A DNA stretch of 64,000 bases from Mucilaginibacter daejeonensis (GCF_020783335.1 NZ_CP086068.1:1736001-1800000), one strand, 5' to 3'. Positions 19,936-29,690 are shown, counted from the stretch's first letter. Made by a program: numbers and translations. Notes: generated by a model from the letters alone, not told the origin.

Positions 19936-20197
19936 TATTCTCAAAGCTGATATGTAAAGGTCGGTATCTGCGCCGAAGGGCACGGTGCCGACTTGCATGA
20001 GCTATATCTTCCATGACCATGACATCGAATGTCTATCTTAATATCCCGCTTGCTCCCCTTATGCAAGCAGTTGGCGACCAGCGATCACATGCGATATTTG
20101 TAAGGTGTTGTAGCTGATCATATTCATGTCCTTATAGGTCTGTGTTTCACAGATCTTAAGTATCTTAACTTTAATTCTTCCACCATTCACTTTCTTT

Positions 20198-22426
20198 ATG
20201 AAAACAATAAAGATACTGGCCATTTTGTGCCTGGCCGGTCAGTACAACTCCTTCGCACAGAACGCGACCATCAAAGGCTTTACTGCATCATCTGCCGGTA
20301 AGCAATCACAGGCCGAACAGGCTTTCGATAAAGAGCTAAGCAACGTTCGCATTGGTCAGCACATTAAAGAGCTGGCTGCTCGTCCACATCACTTAGGTTC
20401 GCCCGGTGGCAAGGCGGTTGCCCAGGCAGTACTCCAAAAATTCAAACAGTATGGTTGGGATGCACAGATCGAGACGTATCAGGTGCTATTCCCTACACCC
20501 AAGACGCGTTCACTCGAACTCATATATCCTACAAAGTATACCGCTAAGCTGAAAGAGCCTGCCTTTGCCGAGGATGCTACATCAGGTCAGGATGGACAGC
20601 TGCCCACTTACAATGCGTGGGGAGCCGATGGCGATGTGACCGGCGATCTTGTATTTGTCAATTACGGCTTGCCTGACGACTATACTCAACTGGCCAAATT
20701 GGGCATTGATGTAAAAGGTAAGATCGTGATCGCTAAATATGGCCGCTCGTGGAGGGGTATTAAGCCAAAGGTGGCTTATGAGCACGGCGCGATCGGTTGC
20801 ATAATTTATTCAGATCCTAAAGATGATGGCTTTTACCAGGGTGAGGTTTATCCTAAAGGACCGTTCAAGAATGATCAGACCGTTCAACGCGGGTCGGTAA
20901 TGGACATGGTGATCTATCCCGGCGACCCACTCACACCTGATGTAGGCGCAACAGCAAAAGCCAAAAGACTGAACAGAAGCGACGCTCAGACCATTTTGAA
21001 GATACCCGTGTTACCGATCAGTTATGGTGATGCTCAGCCATTATTAGCTGCACTGGGTGGCCCGGTAGCACCGGCCGAATGGCGCGGAGCGTTGCCGATC
21101 ACTTATCATGTTGGCCCAGGCAAGGCCAGAGTGCATTTAAAGATCGATCACAATTGGGATATCGTGCCTGCTTATAACGTGATCGCCAAGATCAAGGGAA
21201 GCCAGTACCCTGATCAATGGGTGATCAGGGGAAATCATCACGATGCCTGGGTGAACGGTGCCGATGATCCTATCAGCGGTTTAGCGGCCGAATTAGAAGA
21301 AGCGCGATCGATCGGCTTATTGGTAAAGGCCGGTATCAAACCTAAGCGTACGTTAGTGTACTGCGTGTGGGATGGTGAGGAACCTTCGCTATTGGGTTCT
21401 ACCGAATGGGTAGAGGACCACGCCGAGGAACTGAGAAAGAAAGCAGTGGCTTACATCAATTCGGATGGCAATAGCCGTGGCTTCTTAGGCGCAGGCGGTT
21501 CTCATGCTTTGGAGGTCTTCACCAGCGAGATAGCTAAAAGCGTGACCGATCCGCAGACGGGTGTAAGTGTTTTTGAACGCAAAAGAGCTAATGACGCCGT
21601 ACGCGCGTCATCGGCTAAGGCACAAAAAGCCATTTTGAAGCAGGATACTTTATCGCTGTCGGCATTAGGCACCGGATCTGATTATTCAGCGTTCCTTCAG
21701 CATTTGGGTATCCCTACGCTCAACCTCGGTTATGGCGGTGAGGATGCTGGTGGTGATTACCATTCTATTTATGATTCATATGACGACTATGTACGTTTTA
21801 AGGATAGCAGCTTTGTATACGGTGTAGCATTGGCACAAACGGCCGGCCGCGCAGTACTGCGTCTGGCCAACGCCGATGTGCTGCCATTCGACTTCACCAG
21901 TTTGACTAAGGTGATCACTCAGTATGAGACCGAAGTAAAGCAACTGACCGACCAATTGCGTGAACGCTATACTACTGACGCCCTTCTGGCCAGCACCAAT
22001 AGCTACAAACTGGCGGCCGACCCTAAAGAACGATACACGGCTCCGGAAGTGAGACCCGCAGTTCCCACATTGGACCTGTCACCCTTTGACCAGGCACTGG
22101 CACGGCTCAAACGTTCCGCAACTGCACTTAATGCTGTTAGCGGCACCGCATTGACCGATCAAAAGGTAGCGCAGCGATTCAACCAGGCCGTTTATCAGGC
22201 CGAAAAGGGTTTGCTGGTAGCCGAGGGATTACCTAAGCGCCCGTGGTATCGTCACAGCATTTACGCGCCCGGCTTTTACACCGGCTATGGTGTCAAGACC
22301 TTACCCGGCATCCGGGAAGCTATCGAGCAAAATAATTGGGAAGAAGCCCGCCAGCAGATCGCTGTGGCCGCCAAAGCCATCGATCAACTCAGTACACAAC
22401 TTGACCACATAACTCAAGGACAATAA
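20198..22426 (+). CDS. M28-family metallopeptidase, glutamate carboxypeptidase II-like
   Basis: Zinc exopeptidase with the three-part layout of the transferrin receptor/GCPII group. A signal peptide (about 21 residues, ending FAQ) comes first, then a protease-associated insert (about 120-250, with GKIVIAKYGRSWRG and GAIGCIIYSDP), the M28 catalytic domain (about 310-560), and a C-terminal helical dimerisation domain (about 590-735). Metal and catalytic residues visible are the NHHDAW motif (His347/His348, Asp349), DGEE (Glu394/Glu395) and DYHSIYDSYDDY (His522). It would trim peptides or gamma-glutamyl-type substrates outside the cytoplasm. A 262-nt gap separates it from the thioredoxin gene with no clear terminator or strong promoter. 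The SusC gene follows 14 nt downstream, so peptide release and import look coupled. Confidence 0.92.
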   Translation: MKTIKILAILCLAGQYNSFAQNATIKGFTASSAGKQSQAEQAFDKELSNVRIGQHIKELAARPHHLGSPGGKAVAQAVLQKFKQYGWDAQIETYQVLFPTPKTRSLELIYPTKYTAKLKEPAFAEDATSGQDGQLPTYNAWGADGDVTGDLVFVNYGLPDDYTQLAKLGIDVKGKIVIAKYGRSWRGIKPKVAYEHGAIGCIIYSDPKDDGFYQGEVYPKGPFKNDQTVQRGSVMDMVIYPGDPLTPDVGATAKAKRLNRSDAQTILKIPVLPISYGDAQPLLAALGGPVAPAEWRGALPITYHVGPGKARVHLKIDHNWDIVPAYNVIAKIKGSQYPDQWVIRGNHHDAWVNGADDPISGLAAELEEARSIGLLVKAGIKPKRTLVYCVWDGEEPSLLGSTEWVEDHAEELRKKAVAYINSDGNSRGFLGAGGSHALEVFTSEIAKSVTDPQTGVSVFERKRANDAVRASSAKAQKAILKQDTLSLSALGTGSDYSAFLQHLGIPTLNLGYGGEDAGGDYHSIYDSYDDYVRFKDSSFVYGVALAQTAGRAVLRLANADVLPFDFTSLTKVITQYETEVKQLTDQLRERYTTDALLASTNSYKLAADPKERYTAPEVRPAVPTLDLSPFDQALARLKRSATALNAVSGTALTDQKVAQRFNQAVYQAEKGLLVAEGLPKRPWYRHSIYAPGFYTGYGVKTLPGIREAIEQNNWEEARQQIAVAAKAIDQLSTQLDHITQGQ

Positions 22427-22440
22427 GCACCTAACATTTT

Positions 22441-25400
22441 ATGAAATATAAACTTTTACTATTCCTGTTCTTAACGGGGTGGGCGTCCTATGCCCTTGCC
22501 CAGGAGCGAAAGATAAACGGTACCGTTACTCAAGAGGGTACCTCCCAACCTTTACCTGGGGTTAACGTCAACGTTAAAGGGCAAAAGAAGAATACGCAGA
22601 CAGACCCTGATGGTAAGTTCAGTATCGTGGTTCAAGGAAACAATGATGTGTTGGTCTTTACTTACGTAGGTTTTGATAATAAAGAAGTACCGGCAAGCAG
22701 CAATACCTTTGCCGTGCAGTTGAAGCCCTCCAACAATAATTTGAACGAAGTGGTGGTGGTGGCTTACGGCACAGCCAATAAAGCTACCTACACCGGTTCG
22801 GCATCAGTAGTGAACGCTGCCGACCTTGAGAAGCGCCAGGTATCCAACATCAGCCGTACGCTTCAAGGGGTGGTACCCGGTGTACAGTCGGTAGCGTCAG
22901 GTGGCCAGCCAGGCAGCGAAGCTACTATACGCTTACGTGGTATCGGCTCCGTGAATGCGTCAAGCGATCCGCTTTACGTAGTAGATGGTGTGCCATTCTC
23001 AGGTAATATCAACTCGATCAACACCGCCGATGTAGAATCTATCTCAGTGTTGAAAGATGCATCGGCAAGTGCTCTGTACGGCTCAAGGGGTGCCAATGGC
23101 GTGATCATTATCACCACCAAGCGCGGTAAGTTCAACGCCAAGCCGACCGTTACTTTCAGCGCCAACACCGGCTATTCGTCACGTGCGGTGAAAGATTATG
23201 AATTTGTGAGCACTAACGATTACTTCCAATTACAGTGGGAGGCCTTACGTAACACTCAGCTTGACCAAGGGAAGACCGCTCAGCAAGCCGCTCAATTTGC
23301 CAGTACTGAGTTGGTCAGTAACTTGAAGATCAACCCTTATGGTTCAGCATATCCCAATCCGGTGGGGCTTGATGGTAAACTTGTGGCAGGCGCTACGCCG
23401 CTTTGGGACGACGACTGGAGCAAGTCTTTAAGCCACACAGGCATACGCCGCCAGGTGGATCTGGGTATAAGTGGTGGCAGCGCCGATTCTAAATACTTTG
23501 TTTCGGGCGGATATCTGGACGATAAGGGTTTTATCGTGGGCTCGCACTTCAGCCGTTTCAATACCCGTGTCAATTACAGTACCAAGGTCAATAAATGGTT
23601 CGAGGCAGGTGTTAACGTTGCTGCATCTACCACCTCTCAGGATTCGCCTCCGCAAACCGACAGCAGCCAAGGTAACTTTGCCAACTTTGGCAGGCTCGTG
23701 GCCGATATTTATCCTGTATACGAACGAAATGCCGACGGAAGCTACAAGCTTGACGCAAGCGGCAACCGCATCTATGATTTTGGTAACTACCGCCCAAGTG
23801 CTGCGGCCACAGGCAATAATTTGCTGGGCATCGCTGAACTGAATAGGTACAACAACAAGCAGGACGCTCTGACCTTTCGCGGTAACCTGCAGTTCAATAT
23901 CATTGATGGTCTGAAGCTCAAAAGCAGTGTCAATACTGATTATAACAACCGCAGTGCTTTATCTTACACCAACCCTTTCTTTGGATCAGGTATCACTGGC
24001 GGCGGTTCGGTCAGCAAGAGCGCATCACGCACTGTTGGATATACCATCAACAACTTACTAGACTATACCTTCAATGTGGCCAATGCGCATCATTTCAATG
24101 TGTTGGCAGGGCAGGAGGTGTACATTTTGAACATATCAGGTCTGTCGGGCAGCCGCAGCAATTTTGGCTTTGGCGATAAGCAAGAGCCTGCTGCAGCATC
24201 ATTGCTTAATAGCTTTACCGGTAACTCTGATCAGTATAAACTATCCAGCTTTTTAGGAAAACTCGATTACAACTTCGATCAGCGTTATTACTTATCTGCC
24301 AGCTTCCGTCGCGATGGTTCGTCAAGGTTCAGCCCAAGTTCGCGGTGGGGTAACTTTTGGTCGGTAGGTGCATCATGGAACGCCAAGGCGGAAGACTTTT
24401 TAAAGAATACCTCATGGCTGAATGCTTTTACCGTACGTAGCAGTTATGGTGCTCAGGGTAACGACAACCTCGGTAGTTACTACGCTTACCAGGACCTTTA
24501 CTCGATCTACAATAGCTTAGGTCAGGCTGGACTGGTGACTTCAAGGCTACCCACGCCGGGCCTCAAATGGGAGACCAACCTGAACTTTAATGCAGGCGTG
24601 GACTTTGCCATCTTAGATAACCGTATCAGCGGTACCTTCGAGGTATATCAGCGCAGATCCAAAGACCTGCTGTTCAGCCGTCCGTTGGCGCCGTCATTAG
24701 GTTATACCGCTATCGATGATAATATCGGGTCGTTACGTAATAACGGTTTCGAAGGCCAGATCAACCTGGTGCCTGTGGTCAATAAAGATCTGAAGTGGAC
24801 GGTCGGTTTCAACTTTGGTCATTACAACAACAAGATCACCCGACTGCCGCAAAAAGAGATCATTGCAGGTTCGATCGGTCAGTTAGGTTCCACCAAAAAG
24901 CTGACCGTGGGAAGTTCAGTATATGATTTCTATATCCGCGAATGGGCCGGTGTTGACCCATCTAACGGTAAACCGCTTTGGTACAAGAACACTTACACCA
25001 CCGATGCTGCTGGTAACCGTACCGTGACCGGCCGCACCACTACCAGCGTTTATGCTGAGGCAGATCAGTATTTTTCAGGTAGTGCACTACCTAAATTGTA
25101 TGGTGGCTTTAACACCAGTTTAAGGTACAAGCGATTCGAGTTGTACGCACTAGTGGCCTATAATATCGGCGGTAAGATATTGGACCTCGACGAAGTGATG
25201 ATCCTGCATACCGGTGAGAACACCGGCCGCACCTGGAGCAAAGAGATACTGAACCGCTGGACGCCGGATAACCGGAATACTGATGTGCCCCGCCTGACCA
25301 CCGTTACCACCAACTGGAACAGTATTTCTACACGCTTTTTGCATGATGCCAGCTATGCGCGCTTAAAGAACGTGAGTTTGACCTATAGCCTCCCTGATCA

Positions 25401-25572
25401 ATGGACCAGCCGCGTCGGCCTTAAAAATGTAAGGGTTTATGCACGGGGCGAGAACCTGCTCACTGTTTACGGCCATAAAGGGATGGATCCTGAGCAGGCA
25501 GTAGATGGTGTGACCTTCTATCGTTACCCTGCTCAAAAGACCTACACTTTTGGTTTGGACCTATCTTTTTAA
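22441..25572 (+). CDS. SusC/RagA-family TonB-dependent receptor (peptide-type, SAM-riboswitch locus)
   Basis: Outer-membrane importer of 1043 residues. Signal peptide ending ALAQ, carboxypeptidase-regulatory-like domain (about 24-100), plug beginning YTGSASVVNAADLEKRQV with the VESISVLKDASASALYGSRG signature (about 198-217), then the barrel and a terminal Phe. No glycosidase is in this unit. Instead it is paired with a metallopeptidase, which resembles the RagAB situation where SusC/D homologues take up peptides. Peptide cargo is therefore inferred. The SusD partner starts 11 nt after its stop. Confidence 0.94.
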   Translation: MKYKLLLFLFLTGWASYALAQERKINGTVTQEGTSQPLPGVNVNVKGQKKNTQTDPDGKFSIVVQGNNDVLVFTYVGFDNKEVPASSNTFAVQLKPSNNNLNEVVVVAYGTANKATYTGSASVVNAADLEKRQVSNISRTLQGVVPGVQSVASGGQPGSEATIRLRGIGSVNASSDPLYVVDGVPFSGNINSINTADVESISVLKDASASALYGSRGANGVIIITTKRGKFNAKPTVTFSANTGYSSRAVKDYEFVSTNDYFQLQWEALRNTQLDQGKTAQQAAQFASTELVSNLKINPYGSAYPNPVGLDGKLVAGATPLWDDDWSKSLSHTGIRRQVDLGISGGSADSKYFVSGGYLDDKGFIVGSHFSRFNTRVNYSTKVNKWFEAGVNVAASTTSQDSPPQTDSSQGNFANFGRLVADIYPVYERNADGSYKLDASGNRIYDFGNYRPSAAATGNNLLGIAELNRYNNKQDALTFRGNLQFNIIDGLKLKSSVNTDYNNRSALSYTNPFFGSGITGGGSVSKSASRTVGYTINNLLDYTFNVANAHHFNVLAGQEVYILNISGLSGSRSNFGFGDKQEPAAASLLNSFTGNSDQYKLSSFLGKLDYNFDQRYYLSASFRRDGSSRFSPSSRWGNFWSVGASWNAKAEDFLKNTSWLNAFTVRSSYGAQGNDNLGSYYAYQDLYSIYNSLGQAGLVTSRLPTPGLKWETNLNFNAGVDFAILDNRISGTFEVYQRRSKDLLFSRPLAPSLGYTAIDDNIGSLRNNGFEGQINLVPVVNKDLKWTVGFNFGHYNNKITRLPQKEIIAGSIGQLGSTKKLTVGSSVYDFYIREWAGVDPSNGKPLWYKNTYTTDAAGNRTVTGRTTTSVYAEADQYFSGSALPKLYGGFNTSLRYKRFELYALVAYNIGGKILDLDEVMILHTGENTGRTWSKEILNRWTPDNRNTDVPRLTTVTTNWNSISTRFLHDASYARLKNVSLTYSLPDQWTSRVGLKNVRVYARGENLLTVYGHKGMDPEQAVDGVTFYRYPAQKTYTFGLDLSF

Positions 25573-25583
25573 ATACTAACATC

Positions 25584-27059
25584 ATGAACTTAAAATATAC
25601 CATCAAAGCATTTTTTGTTGTCGCCGTATTGACCTTGTCGGCTTGCAGCGATGACTTTTTTGAGACCTCACCCTCCGGCGACCTGACCGGCAGCGAGACC
25701 TATTCATCTACCAAGAACATCGATGCGCTTATCAATGGTACGCTCCGCTATTTAATGGAGACCAGCACCTCGCAAGATAACCCTGGCTTGTCGGCCATCA
25801 CCCTGACCCACGAGGTAATGGGAGAGGATGCCATAGCCCGTGACGGCGTGTATGGTTTTCGCGACTCGTACCCTTACCGCGACCCGTTCGATAACACCAC
25901 CCGTCGGGCTTTATTCTTCTGGAGCTTCCAATATAAAGTGATCGATAACTGCAATAATATATTGGCCAATGTAGATGCGGCAAGCGGCACTGAGGCCGAG
26001 CGCCGTTACCTGAAAGGGCAGGCCTATGTCTTAAGAGGATTTGTTTACCTCAATTTGGTGAGGCAGTATCAATTTACTTACGCTAAGGATAGAAATGCCA
26101 AAGCGGTACCGGTGTACACCAAACCTACCGACCCAACATCGGCACCTAAAGCCCGGGCTACCGTGCAAGAGGTATACGACCAGGTGATCGGCGACCTTAC
26201 GCAAGCCGAGACCTTGCTGGCAGGCTTCACTCGTAAAGTTAAGAACCGACCGGATGTGAATGTGGTGAAAGGTCTATTGGCAAGAGCCTACCTTACTCAA
26301 GAGAATTGGTCATTGGCAGCCACTAAGGCACGCGAGGCCCGTTCGGGGTACAGCATCATGGAAGCTGCTCAGTACACCCAAGGGTTCAATGACGTAAGCA
26401 ACGTGGAATGGATATGGGGGCATCCGCAGCAGGCCGATCAAAACCTGGGTGGTGCGTCATACTTCGCCTATATAGATGTGACACCTGCCGCAGGATATCG
26501 CAGCATCATGCCTGATCCTTATTTCAGGCAGTTGTTCGCCGATGGTGATATCCGCAAAACGCTGTTCGATGTGGTGACCACCTCGACCGACCCGCTGTAT
26601 CGATGGATCAGGTACAAAAAGTTCATTAATAAAGCGGATCAGTCGGGTCATATCGTACTCATGCGTTCATCTGAAATGGCGTTGATCGAGGCAGAGGCCA
26701 AAGCCCGTCAAAGTGATCTGGCAGGAGCGGTATCCGCTTTGAACGAGTTGCGCGTTAAGCGTAACCTGCCTGCTGTGGCAGCCGCCAGTTATACCCAGAC
26801 CCAACTCATAGATGAGATACTGACCGAGCGTCGCCGTGAACTTTGGGGCGAAGGTTTCAGGCTTTATGATCTTTTACGCACGCAGCGTGCACCCGTACGT
26901 AAGGAGTCGGTAGAGACCGTTCGTGTAGGTTCGGCCGATGTGGTGATCAAGGGACATTATGTGCTCAAGTTCCCGGATAATAGCAATTTGGTGCCTAACA
27001 GTCCTTACTACTTATTTCCGATACCGGTTAACGAGTACAACACCAACCCGAACTTGTAG
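25584..27059 (+). CDS. SusD/RagB-like outer-membrane lipoprotein (SAM-riboswitch locus)
   Basis: Surface lid for the preceding SusC. The lipobox TLSAC at about residue 21 fixes the start at the ATG 11 nt after susC. It has 491 residues, shorter than the other SusD proteins here, with YLKGQAYVLRGFVYLNLVRQY near residue 145, RSSEMALIEAEAKAR near 360 and the EILTERRRELWGEGFRLYDLLR motif near 410. It is the last gene of the unit: an intrinsic terminator lies 26 nt past the stop. Confidence 0.94.
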   Translation: MNLKYTIKAFFVVAVLTLSACSDDFFETSPSGDLTGSETYSSTKNIDALINGTLRYLMETSTSQDNPGLSAITLTHEVMGEDAIARDGVYGFRDSYPYRDPFDNTTRRALFFWSFQYKVIDNCNNILANVDAASGTEAERRYLKGQAYVLRGFVYLNLVRQYQFTYAKDRNAKAVPVYTKPTDPTSAPKARATVQEVYDQVIGDLTQAETLLAGFTRKVKNRPDVNVVKGLLARAYLTQENWSLAATKAREARSGYSIMEAAQYTQGFNDVSNVEWIWGHPQQADQNLGGASYFAYIDVTPAAGYRSIMPDPYFRQLFADGDIRKTLFDVVTTSTDPLYRWIRYKKFINKADQSGHIVLMRSSEMALIEAEAKARQSDLAGAVSALNELRVKRNLPAVAAASYTQTQLIDEILTERRRELWGEGFRLYDLLRTQRAPVRKESVETVRVGSADVVIKGHYVLKFPDNSNLVPNSPYYLFPIPVNEYNTNPNL

Positions 27060-27084
27060 TAGTCGGGAGATATATAAATTATTT

Positions 27085-27122
27085 AACGCCACATTGCTTT
27101 GATCGGTAATGTGGCGTTTTTG
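27085..27122 (+). terminator. Intrinsic terminator of the SAM-riboswitch locus
   Basis: Perfect 10-bp stem ACGCCACATT (27086-27095) with AATGTGGCGT (27108-27117), extended T-run TTTTT. It ends the unit that begins at the SAM-I riboswitch. Confidence 0.9.
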
Positions 27123-27255
27123 TATATTACATAGAAGAGATCGTTCGCCGAAATATCTAGATGTGCAGGTCGACCGACAGATCAGTATCATTAAAAGATA
27201 GCATACCATCAGTATAAACACCGATCGACCGCGTAATTAGTATTTGATATTGACC

Positions 27256-28164
27256 ATGATGAGGCCTCCAAGATCCGCACCTTTAATAATGATATTCGTC
27301 CTGATGCTTTGGGTTTCACAAAACGTTTGCGCCTTGCCGTTCAATGATGGAGCAGGTAAAGCTAATTCAAAAGAGATCATACTGATCGCAGGGACCAAAA
27401 GCCATGACCCAGGGGAACATGAATACGAGCGTACCGTGCGGCTGATCAAAGTGATGCTTGATCATTCTGGTCTCCGAAATATACACACAAGCTACTACCT
27501 CAACGGCTGGCCACCGGCCGACAGTTTGCTTGACCACGCTGATCTTATTCTCTTTGTCACCGATGGTATCGACGGTATCAACTTTAAAAGTGCGCCGTTC
27601 ATGACCGATCAGCGCATGGCTGTCATCCAGCGGCAGGTCGATCGTGGGTGTGGTATCGCTTTGCTGCACTTCTCGTTGTTCACCACGCATCAGTGGGGGC
27701 AAAAGTTTTTGGAATGGGCGGGTGGATATTATGACTGGCAAGACGCCAACGGAGATAAGCGCACTTATTCGTCACTGCGAATGCTGAACGCAGACATCAC
27801 CCTGCCCAGCCTAAAGCACCCGATCAGCAATGGTGTGCGGCCGTTCAAGCTTAAAGAAGAGGTTTATTACAACATGCGTTTCCAGGATAATGGAAAGCGC
27901 ATTATTCCTATACTACAGGTTGACTCATTGGGAGGAAGAACTCCGCTTGGAGACGTGGTGGCCTGGGCTTACCAACGCAGGGATGGCGGTCGTGCATTCA
28001 GTGCTACGATAGGTCACTTTTACTCCAATTGGAAGGATGATAACTTCAGAAAAGTATTGATCAATGGATTGGTGTGGGCATCAGGCACCAAAGTGCCTTC
28101 TAACGGCGTAAAGGCCCGCTACTATGATGATCAGGAGGTGGCTAAGTACCTTGACCAACACTGA
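27256..28164 (+). CDS. ThuA-like domain protein, secreted
   Basis: Member of the ThuA group (a class I glutamine-amidotransferase-like fold) found widely near sugar-utilization genes. ThuA of rhizobia acts in trehalose/3-keto-disaccharide use, but the catalytic chemistry of secreted relatives is not established. The frame opens at a TTG (27244). ATG at 27256 or 27259 gives a signal peptide ending VCA. The core spans about 40-285, with IILIAGTKSHDPGEHEY, LILFVTDG, a GIALLHFSLF segment in place of the usual nucleophile elbow, and VAWAYQRRDGGRAFSATIGHFYSNW typical of ThuA ends. It stands alone between the terminator and the GH5 unit. A co-role with the oxidative sugar genes at 46653-49667 is only a possibility. 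Confidence 0.82.
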   Translation: MMRPPRSAPLIMIFVLMLWVSQNVCALPFNDGAGKANSKEIILIAGTKSHDPGEHEYERTVRLIKVMLDHSGLRNIHTSYYLNGWPPADSLLDHADLILFVTDGIDGINFKSAPFMTDQRMAVIQRQVDRGCGIALLHFSLFTTHQWGQKFLEWAGGYYDWQDANGDKRTYSSLRMLNADITLPSLKHPISNGVRPFKLKEEVYYNMRFQDNGKRIIPILQVDSLGGRTPLGDVVAWAYQRRDGGRAFSATIGHFYSNWKDDNFRKVLINGLVWASGTKVPSNGVKARYYDDQEVAKYLDQH

Positions 28165-28228
28165 CCACTCACACTGATAGCTAAATTAATATCAGCATCA
28201 GGCAAAAATAGACACCTGTTTATCCGTC

Positions 28229-28261
28229 GTTTTGTATTGTTTTGTGGTACCAATACAAAAC
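28229..28261. promoter_or_regulatory. Perfect inverted repeat touching the GH5 start codon
   Basis: GTTTTGTATTG (28229-28239) and CAATACAAAAC (28251-28261) form an 11-bp perfect inverted repeat with an 11-nt spacer, ending 2 nt before the GH5 ATG at 28264. It could be an operator, or an RNA hairpin hiding the translation start. Confidence 0.5.
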
Positions 28262-28263
28262 TT

Positions 28264-29340
28264 ATGAGAGGTTTCTATTCAAAATTCATTGTCGTTGTGG
28301 CCTGCGCCCTCAAATTAGGGTCGGCAGTGGCTCAGCCTGGATTGCAAAGTAATGCTGTCAAAAAGGACTGGTGGCACATCGAATCCATTCAGCCTTATAA
28401 GCTTCCTGTGAGCGCTACCAAAATGTCGTTCATCAAGGTAAAAGAGAACTCTTTTATTGATGACAAGGGCAAAGTAGTGGTCTTCAAAGGTCTCTCTATT
28501 TCTGATCCTGATAAATTGGTGAAGGAAGGGCATTGGAACAAAAAACATTTCGAAGTGATCAAAAGCTGGGGTGCTAACCTCATCCGTATCCCTGTTCATC
28601 CGGTAGCCTATCATCAACGTGGCGTGGAAGCTTATATCAAATTGTTGGATGAAGCGGTCAACTGGTGCTCGGAACTGGGTATATATGTGCTGATCGACTG
28701 GCATGCTATAGGCAACCTGCAAATGGAGATCCTGTCGCAAGACATGCACAAGACCACCAAAAGTGAGACCTTCAATTTTTGGCGTAACATTGCCGAGCAT
28801 TACAAGGACGTACCTACGGTAGCCTTTTACGAACTATTTAACGAACCCACCACCTACGATGGCCAGTACGGTACCGCCAGTTGGGATGGCTGGAAAACGA
28901 TGATGGAGCAAATGATCGATCTGATCTATGTATACAATAAGAACGTTGTTCCGTTAGTGGCCGGATTTAATTGGGCTTATGACCTTACGCCTGTGCGTGA
29001 AAATCCCATCGCCCGCCGAGGTATAGGGTACGTTACACATCCTTATCCGGGTAAGCGTGCGGTACCGCGCGAGGATAAATGGGAACTCGATTTTGGTTTT
29101 GTAGCCGATAAATACCCGGTTGTTGCCACCGAGATAGGCTTCATGCCGGGCGACGAAGACATCAATCTGAAAGATGATGGCGTTTATGGTCCATCGATAG
29201 TAAAGTACTTCAAGAAAAAGGGTATATCGTGGGTAGTCTGGGTATTCGACCCTGACTGGATCCCTCAAATGATACAAAACTGGAATTACGAACCAACGAA
29301 GCAAGGCAAGTTCTTTAGCGATGCCATGAAGAGTAAGTGA
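28264..29340 (+). CDS. Glycoside hydrolase family 5 endoglycanase
   Basis: Retaining endo-beta-glycanase, probably attacking beta-mannan or beta-glucan. The frame starts at 28237, but the ATG at 28264 gives the signal peptide (MRGFYSKFIVVVACALKLGSAVAQ) and lies just after a perfect inverted repeat. The GH5 barrel runs from about 55 to 355. Acid/base is Glu194 in YELFNEP, nucleophile is Glu290 in VVATEIGF, and IRIPVHP and YVLIDWHAIG are conserved strand-end motifs. The enzyme ends with its own terminator, so it is a separate transcription unit in front of the SusC operon. The subfamily and therefore substrate cannot be fixed by eye. Confidence 0.92.
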   Translation: MRGFYSKFIVVVACALKLGSAVAQPGLQSNAVKKDWWHIESIQPYKLPVSATKMSFIKVKENSFIDDKGKVVVFKGLSISDPDKLVKEGHWNKKHFEVIKSWGANLIRIPVHPVAYHQRGVEAYIKLLDEAVNWCSELGIYVLIDWHAIGNLQMEILSQDMHKTTKSETFNFWRNIAEHYKDVPTVAFYELFNEPTTYDGQYGTASWDGWKTMMEQMIDLIYVYNKNVVPLVAGFNWAYDLTPVRENPIARRGIGYVTHPYPGKRAVPREDKWELDFGFVADKYPVVATEIGFMPGDEDINLKDDGVYGPSIVKYFKKKGISWVVWVFDPDWIPQMIQNWNYEPTKQGKFFSDAMKSK

Positions 29341-29358
29341 TCATATCACGCATACTGC

Positions 29359-29388
29359 AAGCCACCGAATAATGTTGGTGGCTTTTTC
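29359..29388 (+). terminator. Intrinsic terminator after GH5
   Basis: AAGCCACC (29359-29366) pairs with GGTGGCTT (29377-29384), and the T-run covers 29383-29387. It is 18 nt past the GH5 stop. Confidence 0.85.
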
Positions 29389-29470
29389 ATGGGCCGACCA
29401 ACAGATAGTAGCAACTATTTGCAGCAGGTTGAGACCGATCGCTAAATGAGCGACTAAGCCGACATAAGGA

Positions 29471-29512
29471 TAGGATAAAAAAGTATCATTCCATTCGATA
29501 CCTTAAAACCTG
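29471..29512 (+). repeat. Conserved element copy C (variant, shorter spacing)
   Basis: GGATAAAAAAGTATCA (29473-29488) differs at two positions from copy A, and TTAAAACCTG (29503-29512) resembles the downstream block TATAAACCTG. The spacing is 20 nt shorter than in copies A and B, roughly two helical turns. It may be an auxiliary regulator site. Confidence 0.5.
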
Positions 29513-29628
29513 AGGTACTAGCAGACTACTAACAGTGCTTAAAACACAGCCCTTAACTTTATAAGTGAGCGATAATTTCGTCTAGATAAAGTACTCTATT
29601 ATGGCTTGTTATGCACTTTTGTCGATAC

Positions 29629-29690
29629 TTGGCTAAAAAAGTATTAGAAATACGTTCATAAAACCGTGAATTTTAGTGATTATAAACCTG
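29629..29690 (+). repeat. Conserved element copy A: TTGGCTAAAAAAGTATTAG, 33-nt spacer, TATAAACCTG
   Basis: The 19-nt block (29629-29647) and the 10-nt block (29681-29690) are both identical to the pair at 43334-43395, with exactly the same 33-nt spacer of different sequence. This pattern is that of an activator site plus promoter core. It precedes the SusC gene by 235 nt. Confidence 0.75.

Noticed and set aside
28201..28213. Fifth copy of the 16-nt element upstream of the first GH5
   Set aside because: GGCAAAAATAGAC matches only the first part with a missing T and then diverges; too weak to include.
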